Shown here: in pieces, positions 12,860 to 27,800 of the stretch
Position numbering within the stretch: the first letter of the stretch is position 1
Layout: each line of letters starts with the position of its first letter
Assembly (NCBI GenBank): GCA_023238725.1
Contig: CM041544.1
Location: forward strand, 7,475,501 to 7,539,500
Reading direction: 5' to 3'
Length of the DNA stretch: 64,000 bases
From: Scortum barcoo
Taxonomy: Eukaryota > Chordata > Actinopteri > Centrarchiformes > Terapontidae
Made by a program: the position numbers and the translations under genes
The notes under the pieces: generated by a model
What the model was told of the DNA's origin: nothing
The model's database searches: none
Seen by the model: the letters and a program-made list of their open reading frames with translations, nothing else

Positions 12860-15800
12860 CATGCTCTGACCTTTATTAGACTAATGCGAAATATGCTTTA
12901 CAGTGAAACCATACAGAATTTGAGTGTCTAATTTAGGCAATTGTAATTAATTTCAAAATGACCACTTTTATATCACCATGGAACTTTTCATTGTACCCCA
13001 CAGTACAAAAGTGTTGGAAACAATTAACAACATGCTGGCAACTTTGCTATTCTTGAAGCCTTAATAGAAATGAGGCTAAAATGTTCAACCTCTTAGGGGC
13101 ACAATTATAATCAGTAAAGTTAATGACAATCTTCCCATTAGATTATTTTAAATTTATTGCACTTGTTTAAGATCCTGACAAAAGAGAGAAACTCATTGAG
13201 TATCCACAAATTAAAGTATGCAAGGAAATTTATTAGGAATCTGCCCATTAGTTTGTAATTTTTGTGTAAACTGGAGACGTGAGATGGTTACCAAAACATA
13301 TGGTGATTTTTTTTTTTTTCGGAGTGCCGTGAATATCCCCAGAAAACTTTTTGAGGGTATTTTAGATGACTTGACATAAATAATAGTGGACAAGGGGAAG
13401 ATGTATGTAGTCTGGTGTGTAAACCTTAATATAATGTGTTTGTGACTGAATTGTTGAACCGATGGATGTACGGACTATCTGAAAATCCTCATTTCTGAAT
13501 ATATAAATGTCTTTTTTTGGTTTTGACCACCATCTCATATAAATAAGTCCATAAGTTGGTTTGTTGGTCCCTAAACTGTCAAAAAACTGCCCTGTTTTAT
13601 GCTCCACTAAAGGACACAAATACTCCGAGCCTGGCCAGAGAGGACATCCTGGTGGCCTTGTGGTTTAGGGCACATACCATGTAACCACTTTGTCCTGGGT
13701 TTAAATGTAGCCAGGAAACTTTGCCTTGTCTATCTCTCCCTATATTCTTCCACCCTGCACAGCCAGTTACGGAATGAAAGCAATATGCCCTGAAAGCAAA
13801 AGCAAGAATGAGCAAGAGTGCTGTATCCCTTATTTTTAGGATCGTTTATAAAGCCTAGGTTTGTGGCTTGTTTCTCTGTCCAGTGGATGAGGCCAGCAAC
13901 ACCGGTACAAGAAGCCTCAAAAATTCCCTCTTGTCTCTGGTAGTTCTGCAGTTTCACAGTATTCATTTGTGCGTGTGGTGAGATCACAAATTCATCACTT
14001 AAGTGAATCTATAAGATTATTATGATTATTTCACCAGATTCTGTAATGATACGTAATAATACAGTGCTTTTAGATGTGTTATACATGCACATATACGTAT
14101 CGTAACAAGCGTGATGCTGTGTGAAGTATCTGGGTCAGTGATGAGTCAGAGTGGGTCAAGCTTTCCAGGGCTGTAATTATATTTATTTATTTACTTTTTA
14201 ATTCCTAGCACTGTCACTACAAGCCAGGTTCTAATCCAAAGTGAATCAGTTTCAAATCTCCACTGGACCCTTGCTGCTTTCTGTAATCAGTGTTCCGACT
14301 TGCCCAAGGCCAATCCAAAAAGTATATTTTCATGAATTAAAAAAAAAAAGACTTAACGATATAAATTCATATTCCGTGAAAAGCAAAAGCAGTCATTTGA
14401 TGAAGTTTATAGATTATTTTCCTGAAAATCTCTGCAGTAAAAACAGTTTTTGATTTTTAAAAAAATAAGAGTCAGTGCAGTTGATGTCATCTCAGAGCAC
14501 TTAATGTGATTCTTAATGTGTGTTTAATTCAGATTTTTCTTGCTCATCCTCCAGAACATCAAAACTATTTTGGGGTAGATGACAATCTGGGACCTGTGGC
14601 AGTCAGCGTCCGCAGGGAGAAGCTGGACGATGGGAAGGAGAAAGATGGAATGCAGTACAACTATCGAGTCACCTTCAGAACCAGTCAGGTAAATAACATA
14701 AATACAATACAGATAAATACACGGATGAGCTTTCTTTTTCATTTTCTCTGCTCTGCGTTTTGACTGAAATTAGTGTAGAACTATTACAGATGCAGAGCAG
14801 GAGAAACCTGCATGATTTGTAACTCTACTAAAGAACTGACTACAAGCCAGAACATGGTTTTAAAGGATATTTCTCAGATTTTTCACATTTTGCATTAGGC
14901 AGGACACGTTAAGGTCATATAGCTCGGGGCTCATTCAAGCAGTTCAAGAGTGCAGAGATGCCTCAGTGCCCTGAAAACAAGAGGGGGCTTCTCATGGCTC
15001 TCTGTTCCTAAATCTGCTACTAGCACCCCAATGTGTCCAGTGATTCTGCCAGTTGTGACTCAGTTGGTCAGTCATGCAAACACTGATGCAGTCTACCAGA
15101 GTCGGTGCGATCACCCCGGCTCGCTCACACACTTGCGCACGCGCACCTACTCACAACATGATTAATCCACAAACTGAGATGCACTGTCTCCTGGTCCCCA
15201 GTGGTACAGAAACCTCTCCTTGATTGATGGTGGGTGGTCTCATCCGCTGAATAATTCAGGTGAAACAGATGTGGGAAATGTCACTGATATCCTGTGCCAT
15301 TCTTGGTTTAAAGCACCACTCCCACGATAAAACAATGTAACTGGGTCATGGTAGCCCGGCAAGTAGCACGCAGAAAATGTTTTAACTCCCCAACCACTGG
15401 AGCGTCTATTTGCATGTGCTCCTATCATTTAGCTTCAGCGCTCTCTGCCTCTTTGCCCCACTCTCACTCTGCCTTCCTCGCTGAGTCTATTAAGTAATCT
15501 GCTTTTCAGAAAGCCTCTCTGTCGGACAGCCATTGACTGCTGACATTCACATCCAAAGGCAGTGCAGATGGAAATGGGATTTATGGGCGTTAATGTGTCC
15601 GTAATGTTCCAAACAACAACAGAGGGTTAGTGAGTGGGTGTTTTAAAGCGGTTTGGGTTAACGGTTACTGGCACATTAATGATCTTAATAGTAAAATACC
15701 ACTTAACAGCTAGTGCTCAGTTAGCCCATCTTAATTATTTAGAACATGAGTTCCCGATGCCTTCCAGTGGAGCCGCTGCCCTAAATAATATGGTATAACA

Positions 15801-18800
15801 TAAAGGGATATTATCACTGCAAAGCACACAGCTAGAGCATTAGCCTGGTTTTCACTTATAAAATAAAATGACTCAAGCAAAACGTGAACAATCCAAATGA
15901 ATAAAATGATTGATTCACAGAGATATTACCAACATAGAAACAGCAAATGCACAGATCACATCGTACAAGGGGACATACAGTTGACTGAAGATTCACCATC
16001 TGTCTTTTCTGTCAGTTGACCACACTCCGCGGAGCCATCCTGGAGGACGCCATCCCATCCACTGCAAGACACGGGACAGCCCGCGGCCTACCACTGAAGG
16101 AGGTGCTCGAATACGTCATCCCAGAGCTTAATATCCAGTGTCTGAGGCTGGCCCTCAACTCCCCCAAGGTCCCAGAGCAGCTACTCAAGCTGGACGAGCA
16201 GGGGGTGAGTACATTGAGATGCCCTCAACGAGAGCGACCGCAGACGTCTGCTGATGATGATGATGATGATGATGATGATTAAGAAGCACTGGGGCAATCT
16301 GCAGTTAGGTGACTTGATCAGGGACATTTGTTGAAGGGTTGTTTTTTTTTCTTTTTGTATTTTTTAACCTTCATCTGTGCGACGCTAACTGGCCAGTAGC
16401 TGTAGCTTAATATTCAACAAGCAGATATGAGAGTGGTGTTAATCTTTTAACGCTTGGCAAATAAGTATTTTTCCTTAAATATCTATTCCTTTCCTGAAGG
16501 TAAAGCCACAGCCCATTTACTCTCCTCCTCAGTGACTTTCCATTTATTGTTTCTTTTTCGAGCCATCACTGACACAAATGAGTATTATGAATGATATTTT
16601 GTAACTGGAGAATGATGGACTGTAAGGATGTTATGATATAGATTTTGTTTTTTAAATTGATGTATATCTGTCTGTGTTTCTAACATTTGTGTCGAGGGAA
16701 ACGGGAGGGATTATCTTCAAATAGCGGGCACCTTTGTCCCTATGTGGGTTGCTTATTATAGACGATCACAGGCTCCCGGGTCATAAGACTGCCAATATCA
16801 CACTTAAATAGCATCAATATGAATCCCACTCTCTCTCTGTGGCTGGCATCGACTACTTTGACGCATATTTTCAGTTGATAGAACACCCAGACACAAGCTA
16901 AAGTAACTCACTTTTGATAACTTACTTATCTGAGAGCAGGTGATTTGGTATTCTGCCTGGATAGCGCTGGATGTCATCTTGCATTATCTCTGTGTGAATA
17001 AAATGGCCATTAGTGATATGGGCCTCTCTTATTCACAGGTGTCAGAGATGGATTCATTGTGTGATCTTAAGGCCTTTATTTTCTCATCTAATAAAACTGC
17101 AAGAAGGAAAGGAACATGGGTGGGATTATCTAGTGCCGTGTTGCTTATTTTACTATCAGAGAATAGGCTGCTTATTAGTGTAATTACATTCATTAGCATG
17201 AACCCATCCTTCCAATTGACAGGGGAAAGGCTCTTATAATAGAAAGTGTCAGCCGTGTCCCTCTTGTATATTAAGACTGTGTTCCACACATAAACAAGAG
17301 CAGTGTAGTGTCCTCTCTAAAGCAAGTTAAATGCACTTACGATGATGACAGACTTTGTGTATCCAATTATCTTAAAGTAACTTTGTAAGTAAGTGCTCTA
17401 GGAATTTCTTCCTGCAGGACCTCAAGGAGCTGATGTGAGAGTTTGTCCACCTGCCGTACAACTCCCCATGCTTTTGGTATGAGAGACTGTCTGCAGACAC
17501 AGACTTTGATATAAGACAGAAACTGACACATAAGTGGAAAAAAAGTAATAAAGTAATCTAAGAAACTACTTTCAGAGGAGGAGAGCCCAGGCTAAGTGGG
17601 GCTTAAAGCTCTTCCAACTGGCACTCCTCCTCACAGACCTCAAACCAAACGCCCAGTGGAGGCCAGTTTTATATTTGGACACCAGTATTTTAGTACACTC
17701 CTGTTTTAATCATTAATGTCTTTGCTTTGCCGTGCAAATGTTTAATATGTCGACCACCCCGCAATCTTCTTTTTGACCAAGCTGGACCTTCACCGCCCCT
17801 CTAATGTGTTTATGAGAGGAAGCTAATATTGGACAGGAAGAACTGCAGCTCAGAAATAGAGTGGTCTGCCAGGCCTGTGTTTGTTTGTTTGAGTGCATAA
17901 TTTTCTTCCACCGCATGTAGAAAGCTTTATCTGAGGATTTTTTTTGTGTGTGTGTGTGTGTGTGTCTGCTGAGGAGATGTTAGCCCTCTGTTTTTGTGTT
18001 GTAGCAAAAGTGTGCGTATGTGCATAAAAAATACCTCTTTTTGCTGCGAACAGAGAGCACGCCTGGTGAGTGAGAGTGTCCTAGAGCAAGACAGCTTTCA
18101 CAATGTCCTCGTGATCAGTTCTGCAGAAAGAATAACCCTGAAAGCAGTGTTTGTAGACTGCTGTAAAGGCCCTGGCTGTAAGAAGAGAGCATAGCATATG
18201 TGAATGTATTTTGGATCACATTGTAGATCACAGTGGACTGACAGTGTGCAGATGGACTGGGAAAGGCATTAGGGGCAGATTTTGCAATGTGATTTTAGGT
18301 GGTAGAAATCACAAATGATTATTTTTTTCTAAGAAAGCCGTTGATGGGAAATGTGTATCTGCTGTTTCCATCGCGAGACTAAAATCTGGAAAACGACATG
18401 ATTCTTGTTTAATAGAAACAGTTTATCGGCTTCATTAGTTTCAGAATTAAAAATGTCATTTTAAGCTTTAATGTATAATTCATGACGATAAAAGCAGGGA
18501 TCTGAACAAGATAGTGGCCAGCCTGCAGGCAGAAAAGAAAATGTGTCCACACATAATGGTGTCTTGTGGTAGTCAAGACAACATCGAAGAGGTCAGACAA
18601 AGGCTGCTAATCTTTCCCTCCCAATAATGCAGAACAAATTACCTTCTTCCCAAACTGGAAAACCATTTTCACTGCAGTGCTCTGTATGATAATGTGAATA
18701 AAACATGAATGCATGATACCACCTAGTTGCCAACACTGCCAATCAAGTTTTTCTGCGGTCTTACAACAGTCAACAGGTAAAGGCTTTGCAGGACCATAAA

Positions 18801-21800
18801 TCACTCCTGATGCCCACAGCGACAGCTCAGCTCTGAAGTATAATTCAGGCTTAAGTGAGTTTTGTTCCACAAGTTCAAGAGCCTAATCTACCACCTACTG
18901 AGGGTGTTATTGCAGCTCCAAAAAGTCACATTTTTCTTATGTAAATCAATCCCCTGTCACGATATTGAAATTTGAGAGTTAATTTGCTGAAATTACGTAG
19001 TGACCATAATTCCCTTCATTTGTCCCGAAATCTACTTTCCCTGTTCCCCTTTTTAGATATTGTTTCTGCAGAACTTGAGCGCTCCTGCTCCAGAACAGCA
19101 ATAGATGTTTGTGTAATGGTGCATGATGATTGTAGCCAGGTTTTGGGATCCATGTTTTGGATTTTTGCCGCATCGGGACACTGCAGTGCAGACAGATGTC
19201 ACAGTGATGTTGTGTTGTGTTGTGTTAGGACACCGCTGTATCCCTCAGGTGCGTCTCGGAGCTCTCCAAAGGGAATGTTGTCCTCATTTCTCTCTCCGCT
19301 CATTAAGTATCTTTCCATCTTTGCATTTTGTGGGGATTTTTCAGCACCCTCAATCTCTAAACAGACAGAGGAGGAGGAATATTTGGGGGGAAACATTTAA
19401 AAGCAGACCAAATTGCAGCTCAGTTTTTCAGCAAGTGGAATATTTTAGCTGATCACATGTTTGTTAAATAGAGTATAGCCCTTTTAATGGCTTCTCTACA
19501 TTACCAGAAGCTTATGTCACCAATAAACACATCAAAGACAGTTACACAATGAGCTTGACCCCAGGTGAATTACTCATCTTTGTTATCTGTCCTGATGTGT
19601 TTGCACGTTTCACGCGGCACCAAATTTGCACCAGAGGGCAACGTGATTGTCCTTGCCATCGGCCAGTCTCTGTTAAGAGGAGCAGGAGGTTAAGTGAGCC
19701 CATATAATGCAGGATGAAAAAAAAAGAAGACCACATCATGCCATTTCCACTGGGCTTGATGGTATAATAGCTTTCCGTCACCGCAGGAGCTTCAGTGCAG
19801 AGACGACTGCCTGATAGAGGAAGGCATCATGGCAACTGTGTCAGCAGCACACCGGGAACTGATAACCTGTAACGGAAGAAAAAGACTATTCCAATTTGTT
19901 TCTGTATATATATCATTTATTCAGCTTTCACATTCCCAGAAACCTTTTTCGTCCTGCTGAATTGACACTTTCACCCCGGGTCAAGATCACGCTACCCTCA
20001 GCTGTGAATCTTGGGCAACAGGTGCCAAAGGCAGGAAGGTATTTTTTCATGTATTTTTCCCCCCTTTGACTCTCTTTCTTGGCCAGCATCATGGAGCTGT
20101 GAGCCATAAAAGATTCATGTCGGCAGAGAGGGCTCTCACTCGCACCGCGCAAGAAGAATAACTCTGGATGTTTTATTTCTTCTTGTCTTTCTGTGAGACA
20201 AGTTTCTATCAGGCCTGTCATTTCTGGATAATATTAATGTTCGCAGTGAAAACCTGCAAGATTTGGTTGGCTTGTCTCGGTCTATGAATACTCCTCTTTG
20301 TGAATAAGACATTTATCTTTATTGAGGCGCACTTTGTTGAACAATGACTGAATTAAGAGTATTATTAGTGGCTCTTAGGGGAGATCAATGTTGTTGCCAT
20401 TCACTGTCTGTTGGTAATATTTCACTGCTACAGTGGGGACTTTACCAAACAAAAGTAGTGCTTAAGGAAGTCTTTTTTAGAAAGGATTAAAATACTATTG
20501 CTGGCAGCTTATAGAGTCTTCTGTCATAAACCAGAGCTATCCTGCTATATGTCTGTAATTCTCTCCTTCGTTGCTCCACGGCTGCTCTTAAGTAGCAGCT
20601 ATTAGCTTGGCCTGATTTATGCCCTGTTCAGAGCTCCTGAGAGTTCACAGCCTGGCTCCACAAAAGGGGATTTCAGCTCTCCACTGGAAGGGTTATGAAG
20701 GCCTTCACATTAGCTGCGACATGATGGAAAGTGGGCACTCGCATGCTTTGAGTGCATAATGTACAGTACGAGTGTGTGATACATATCAGCGACAGGAAAT
20801 GATACTCACTCGCTAAGTGTCTGTGTATGTTCGTCCTTTCAGCTAAGCTTCCAGCACAAGGTGGGAGTGCTTTACTGCAAGGCAGGCCAGAGCACAGAAG
20901 AAGAGATGTACAACAACGAAAGTGCTGGACCTGCGCTGGAGGAGTTCTTGGATCTGCTCGGCCAGAGGGTTCGCCTCAAAGGCTTCACCAAGTACAGAGC
21001 TCAGCTGGATAACAAGAGTAAGATAAAACACTCACCAAACGTTCACAAAGTGCAACCCTTCTAATCCTGCTGCGTGCAGATGCTCTGATTCCTAATGCTT
21101 TTTTTGGTGTTGTAATGTTTGTATATCTTGATTCTTAAAGTCTGTTCAATAACATCATCGGCTTATCAAATATATATATATATATATATATATAATAGTT
21201 TTGTAATGAGGCCTGAGATTTAGACTGCACTGTCTTTTTTTTTTTTTTTTTTCAGCGGACTCCACAGGCACGCACTCTCTCTATACCACCTATAAGGACT
21301 ATGAGCTGATGTTTCACGTCTCCACCATGCTCCCCTACACACCCAACAATAGACAGCAGGTAAGTGAACCCCACACTTCACACTCTATCCCCCTCCAGAA
21401 GACCACTGTGTTTGATCCATGTGAGCTGGTGTCTAATGGTGGTCCCTAAGCAGCTTCCTTTTAGGATCTCTTCAATCCCAGCTCCTTCCAATCTTCCCCA
21501 GAGGCTCATTTTGCCACAGTAATGACCTATCAGTTGAAAGCATGCGCATTGCCATGGTAACGGTACCCCATAGTAGGATTTTAATCAATGCTTCCCCAGG
21601 GGCTAGACCTGATGTGGTATTAGATGGGCCTCTGTGTCTGTCTGCACTAACACATGGAATTAAGTGGATGCAGCGGTGGACTGGCGAGCAATGGCCCGAT
21701 AAAGCCACGATTACAGAGGTTCACCGTCTTAGTCTCTGCACTGCTGCTATAGAAGTACTTTTTGAGCCCATAATAACACCCTACAGAGATATTAACAATG

Positions 21801-24800
21801 AAGATACTAAAGGAGATGGTAAGTGAATCATGGGCAGGATCGACAGTTAAACACTGCTGAGACCTAATCCATCATGTGAATCTAAAACGTCTGATTGGCA
21901 GGATATGGGATCTTTCTCTTTTCTTTTCTCCTCCGCCAATTGTGTTTCATGGAGTGGGGTAGTTTAATTTAATCCCTGGTGGTAATCTTACCACAGGCCC
22001 GAGCAGAGCTCACCCCACTCATCCCTTTGTCCTTTCCAATTCACCTCTGTACTCATTAATCCTGCTTGTTTCCTGCTTTTGCTGACCCTCACTGGTGACT
22101 TCATGCCAGGCAGAGATTGAGGTTAGCTATCTGCACAATCCAACAATACAAGCAGTCTAAATTAGGTTTTGGGCAGAGGGATATGCCTCCTTCACGCAAA
22201 AGAGCCTAAAATGCTGTCCTAAAATGTTCATGGAATACATCTCCCTCATTCAACAAAATTAAGGCGTTAGTAAGTAAATCCACAAACCTTGCTTAGAGCT
22301 CTATAAATGGTTTGGTGTTCTCTTTGTGATTTGTCACTTGACATTGAAATGCTTTAGGGATTTCCTTGACTTGTGCGCTCAAACGCTTTCAAAGCAGGGA
22401 GAATTAACCTGCACAAGTGGTGATCTCCTGAAGATTATACTTACTTAAGGGTTTGGTACAAAATGGCTTAGCTACGCCTTAAAGCAACACTGTGTGACTT
22501 TTGAAAGGAGAAACACCAGACTTCACGTGATGATGATGTTAGCTAATGTTGGAAAACTAGATATACATTTGCTGTGTAAAGGACTACAGATTCAGTTTGA
22601 CTTCCTTTGTAACTCTACTTATTGTTAAGTTAAGTTTTATCATTTACCCATCTAATATAATTGTCACCCCTTGTTCAACAAAGCATAAATTTTGCTTTAA
22701 AACTTATGAGGCTTTGTTTTTCTTTTAAAGTTAAAGTTAAAGAATAATTGGTTATAGATATTTGTCTCTTGAACTGTCATACTATATTCACCCTTTATAT
22801 GATGCCTTTCCCCCTTGTATTTGACCCCATTTCTCCCTCCTTTTACAGTTATTACGGAAGAGGCACATTGGCAATGATATCGTCACCATAGTATTCCAGG
22901 AGCCCGGGGCCCTTCCTTTTACTCCAAAACATATCCGCTCTCATTTCCAACATGTGTTTGTCATCGTCAAAGTCCACCACCCCTGTACTGATAACGTCTG
23001 CTACAGGTAAATAAATTAAGCATGCACCACCCCTGCAAGGCTCTCTCAAAGCTATTTCACTCTTTTCCATGTTAGAAAAGACAAACTAATATCCTCAAGA
23101 CAATTTAGGGGAATGTGTTCATCTTTTGATGTGCTTTGCATAAATGCCTTCATGCCAAATGGCTCTACATGAACTTTTAAGAGCACTTAATTTGAAAGAA
23201 TAATAATAATAGCCTGCTGAGTGCTTTCTGTGGTTTCTGTCATGCCTTCATAGTAATGTGCGGGAATCACAAGGCTCTTTTGATCTGTTCAGTGATGATA
23301 CAGTTATTATCTTCAGAGACACCTTGAAATTATGACTTACGACTCTCTCCTCGAGTGTTTCTGAAGTCAAGACGACTCTTGTTAATAACATAGCATTTGT
23401 TGAACAGAGCAAGATTAGTCTGAGTTCCTCTCAGTCTCCCCACCAGAAATAATTTCCCTGAAAGCCCTATAATTTCAACACTCTTCAAATGGCTGCTCAT
23501 TATACAGTTCAATAATGCTTCACTTCTTTTAGTTTCTCTTAACTGTCACCAGTACATTTGACTGATTGATTCCATCCCGTTTTCCAGCGTGGCTGTGTCC
23601 AGATCAAAAGACGTGCCTCCGTTCGGCCCCCCTATTCCCAAGTCTGTAACTTTCCCAAAGTCAGCTGTTTTCAGGGACTTCCTGCTCGCCAAGGTGATCA
23701 ATGGAGAAAATGCTGCGCACAAGTCGGAGAAGTTCAGAGCCATGGCAACTCGTACGCGGCAGGAGTACCTAAAGGACCTGGCCGAGAACTTTGTTAGCAC
23801 AGCTACCATTGACAATGCAGTTAAATTCAGCTTCATCACCCTTGGAGCCAAGAAGAAGGAGAAGGTGAAACCCAGGAAGGATGCACATCTGTTCAGTGTG
23901 GGAGCCATCACCTGGAGCGTCCGTGCCCGGGACTTCGGCCAGTCGGTGGACGTGGACTGCTTGCTCGGCATTTCCAATGAGTTCATTGTGCTCATCGAGG
24001 AAGAATCAAAAAATGTGGTCTTCAACTGCTCCTGTCGTGACGTCATTGGATGGACCTCAGGGATTATGAGCATTAAGATCTTCTATGAGCGCGGGGAGTG
24101 TATCATGCTGTCAGCCCATGACAACTGCGGAGAAGACATCAGGGAGATGGTGCAAAGATTAGAGGTAAGATCCTTAAAACGTAATAATCTCTGTAAATTT
24201 TGAGATCAATATATGCTGGATTAGACCATCAGACTAGCTGATCCTCTATGCCCATCTACTCAGTGTCAGTGTCAAATCATGCCATACAAAGAGGATGAAC
24301 AAAAGACCTATAATCATTTGAAAATGTTGCATCTACCTCACAGTGGGAGTATTTCACTGTTTGCATTATCTGTGGCTATTTGAGGGTTTCTTAGTTTGGC
24401 ATCCAGTTTATTTTGATGTATTGAGCATATTACAGTAAAAACAATTAAGTTGTCATAGCAGTGGTGTGTCAAAAACAGTTTTAATGGATTGGGTAAAGTG
24501 CAGCCCAGGCTGGAAAAAATACAGAAATGTGCACCAACAGATCAAAAGAAAAATCAAACTTAAGCCTCAACCATAGCCAAATATTGATGATACCTTTTCC
24601 TGTTCAGCCACAAGGCTGTTATTAACCATGTAAGCACAACAGAGGGACAGTTTCACAGTGACTGTGTATTTAGAAAATAATGTAGGCTGTATCTCTATAG
24701 TTGGTCTTATCTCTAAAATGGCCAAGAGCCAAACACTTTGGCTGGGTAGTACGTGAAACAGCCGTGTCACTACCTTGCAACCCTGTGTCTTCCTTTTTTG

Positions 24801-27800
24801 TGTCTAATTTGTGTGTGTTGTCTTAGGGCCAGTGCTGGATTTTGCAGGTCTGTAGCATGGCTGTAACAATCCTTTGCTATTGCAGCTTTGTTGACCTCTG
24901 AATAAATGCCTTTTTTAGCTTATGAAAAGTTTTTGGTAGTAGTTTTTGTCCCAGTGTGTAATAATGAAAAGCCCTTCTTAAAAGGAGTTCACCAATATAT
25001 CCTGCCTAAAAAGTGACCTATAAGTAACTCCCATGAAACACGGAGTAGTCTGTCATCAGAACTGCCCAGTAAATCTATTATGACTGTGTTTCACACATCA
25101 GCTGCACGGCATATGAAGGAAATGGCTGCCTTTACTTTAAATGGTGCAGTGAGGCATTTTACTTCGGGATGGTTGTGGTCTGCCTGTGGTGAAACAATGC
25201 ATTCTGCAAATATTGCTCTTGCCATTGTAGCTTTACTACTTACCACAGGCCTTCTTATTTTATTTTCATCATTATGTCAGCAGAACCGTTGCTTGTTTAA
25301 CCTATATCTATCCTGTCAAATCTCATGTGTTGCAACCCTACTCTGAGCTTCCAGCATTTGATTTTCTTTCCTTGTGTTTCTCTCACTGCCTTTTCCCTCA
25401 ACATTGCAAGAATGTGGCTCACAGAAGTAACCCAAATTTGTTTTTTCTTCCTCCCCCCCTCCTCTGTCTACCTGTTTGGCTTTGGTGGTAGGCGAGTGTC
25501 ACTTAAATGTGAAACTGTAAAGTGAAATCAATCCAGTCCAGAGAGGATTACAGACCTCCTGTTGATAGCTTTCTTTGGCTTGTCACACAGAATCAGCAGA
25601 CGTGTACAGTCAAACGTTTAGGTCACACAAGTACAGATGTCCTGCTCTTGATCAGGATTAAATGTTATAAAACATCATTTTCATAAAAAAAGCAACAAAA
25701 AAAAATACTAAGCCAGAGCCAGTCCCTGTGGCACACAGTTCATTTAATGGATTGAAAGATTAGTGATAATGTGATTATGGCCCATTCTTGAATTTGAGGA
25801 TATCTGGGTGCAGGTACAGCAGGAGGAAGCTTAAACAGGACACCAACCCAGTTTTGAAGGGGAGGAGAGGAAACACAGACACATTTTTTTGGGTCTGACG
25901 GACTAAGAATAGAGGACACTTGGCCTCAGACTACTTCACTCCTATGGAGAGCTACCCACTTAGTCCAAGTTCTCATCCCCATTTTGTAGTTCTGCCATGG
26001 CCATCTGTACAACTCAGTGGTCCTGGTTATATTGTGTAATTTTTTTAGGTCAGGTGATCTAAGTGCCTTTTTAAGTTAAGAAGAAAAATGGGTCAGAACA
26101 CCTGGTTCCTCAGCGTGGACACTGCCATTGGATGCCTTGTTTCTGCTCCTTGTGTTGCTGCATAGGCTTGCTTTTCCTATTGTTGTTTCCACCGTTTGTT
26201 TACTGAACCTCTGATCAGGCAACCCTTTGTTTCCTTTCAATAACATTGAGGTTGAATCCCCAAATCCAAACCTGAGCTGTGCATGACCTTATTTCTGCCT
26301 GCACACTCTCCTCTGCTTATCCGTTTTGGCAACCTCATCAACAGTTTCGAAATTTCCAACAGACTCTAGGCAGCATATCATTGGTTCAGGCAACAACAAC
26401 ATGGCAGGAACAATCCATTCACTGCTAAAAACAAGAACCTCAACCTTCTGAGGATTACGTTAGGTGGAGATAATTACACATTTTTTATTATCACCTTTGA
26501 ATAGGAACTATTTTCAGAAGAGCTCAGAAATTAGAATGAGTTAAAGTAAATGTACCCATGTGCACAAAGACTTTGCATATCCCAGTCACCTCAAAACCCA
26601 CAAGATCCTGAAGAAGAGGAATTTTCCATAATTTATCTTAAAAGGACACGGATGTCATTCAGTGTCTACTCAACTCATCATAAGAAAGGACAGAGCAGGA
26701 TATATTAGCATTTATGATTAGCCAAAGGACCTCACTTCCTCATTCACTATGCTAATATCCTCGCGCACTTGCTGTCCTCTTACCCGCAGGATTTGCGAGG
26801 GATATTTCACAAGAAAAGCTCAAAGTATTAATAAGTAGGTGGCTATTTGTGTTCCAGCAGGCGCATTTTGGATATGAGCTGACCGTGCATACTTTGTCCC
26901 AAAGGTGTCTGTAATGTCCCAGAGGTTGACTCTGGATCATGTTTCATCGGGAGGATTTACAGACTGCCGGACCTGTGATGTAATGCGAACCAGAGTGAAC
27001 AGATTGCCCGCTTTAACACACAGTGGAGCCCAGTGTGGGAGCACAACCAAAAGCTTTGTGATAGCGTCCTGCTCTCCAGGGTGTAGCTGAACTGGGTGGC
27101 CGCGTGTTCGGCTTTTATGAGACAAGCCATCTTGGCTCGGGTGCCATATATGCTGAGTGTTTTTTTGTTGTGTTGTTGTTGTTGTTGTTTCCTGAACAAA
27201 GTGCAGGCAGTCTCCCACATTATGTGTGTATTCCTTTATGTACTGTACGCATCAGCAGAGTTACGAATAAAAGCAAATGACCGTATCTGCTATAGATTTG
27301 AATGGTCAGAGGGTTAAATTAAGTAAAACTATGACAACAATAATTGCTTTAGAGCAGTTTTCTATATATTTTTGTGTATAGTTTACTACAGTTGCAACTG
27401 CATAAAACATCTTACAGTTCTCTAAATCCAAAAGTAGTTGTCAATTTATCAATAAATCAATTGATTGAAAATAAACTGACGATTTTAACCATATCATGTA
27501 ATGAGGAATGATCTCATCCTTTACTGTACTGAAATGAGCAGAATAGTTGGTAATTTTTTGAAATGCAAAGTAAACAGAAAATCTTAGTTTAAATCTGTTG
27601 CTTGTTTGTCTGTGCTAAATCATCATTAAGGTCATTTTTCGCTGACATACATATAAAGTGATTAAGAGGGATCAGCAGATTAATTGATAATGGCAATAAT
27701 AATTAATTTCAGTATAGTCGGTTTTAGAACTGAAACAAATGCTAACAATGTCTTGTTAGGACTACTCTCGCACCATTGAGCATAATTTTGCTCTATTACA

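Larger units (their letters stand above)
10051..14554 (+). other. sipa1l2 intron 1 (between coding exons 1 and 2)
   Basis: The donor is GTAAGA and the acceptor CTCCAG. The intron holds a long CA microsatellite (12787-12857), short GA-rich stretches near 11826-11840, and a degenerate tRNA-type SINE at about 13641-13790. No further coding exon is seen. Confidence 0.85.

Noticed and set aside
12571..12931. Cys/Val and His/Thr-rich open frames
   Set aside because: They are translations of the CA microsatellite.
13661..13710. A functional tRNA gene
   Set aside because: A-box-like and B-box-like sequences are present, but the B box is decayed, no cloverleaf with acceptor stem can be drawn, and the flanks match a SINE.
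16205..16282. Coding extension of exon 3 ending in poly-Asp
   Set aside because: A strong GTGAGT donor at 16205 joins in phase to exon 4 with conserved protein on both sides, so the poly-Asp frame is intron sequence.
23546..24073. 175-codon minus-strand open frame
   Set aside because: Lies antisense to coding exon 7, which is strongly conserved on the + strand. It is a shadow of codon bias.
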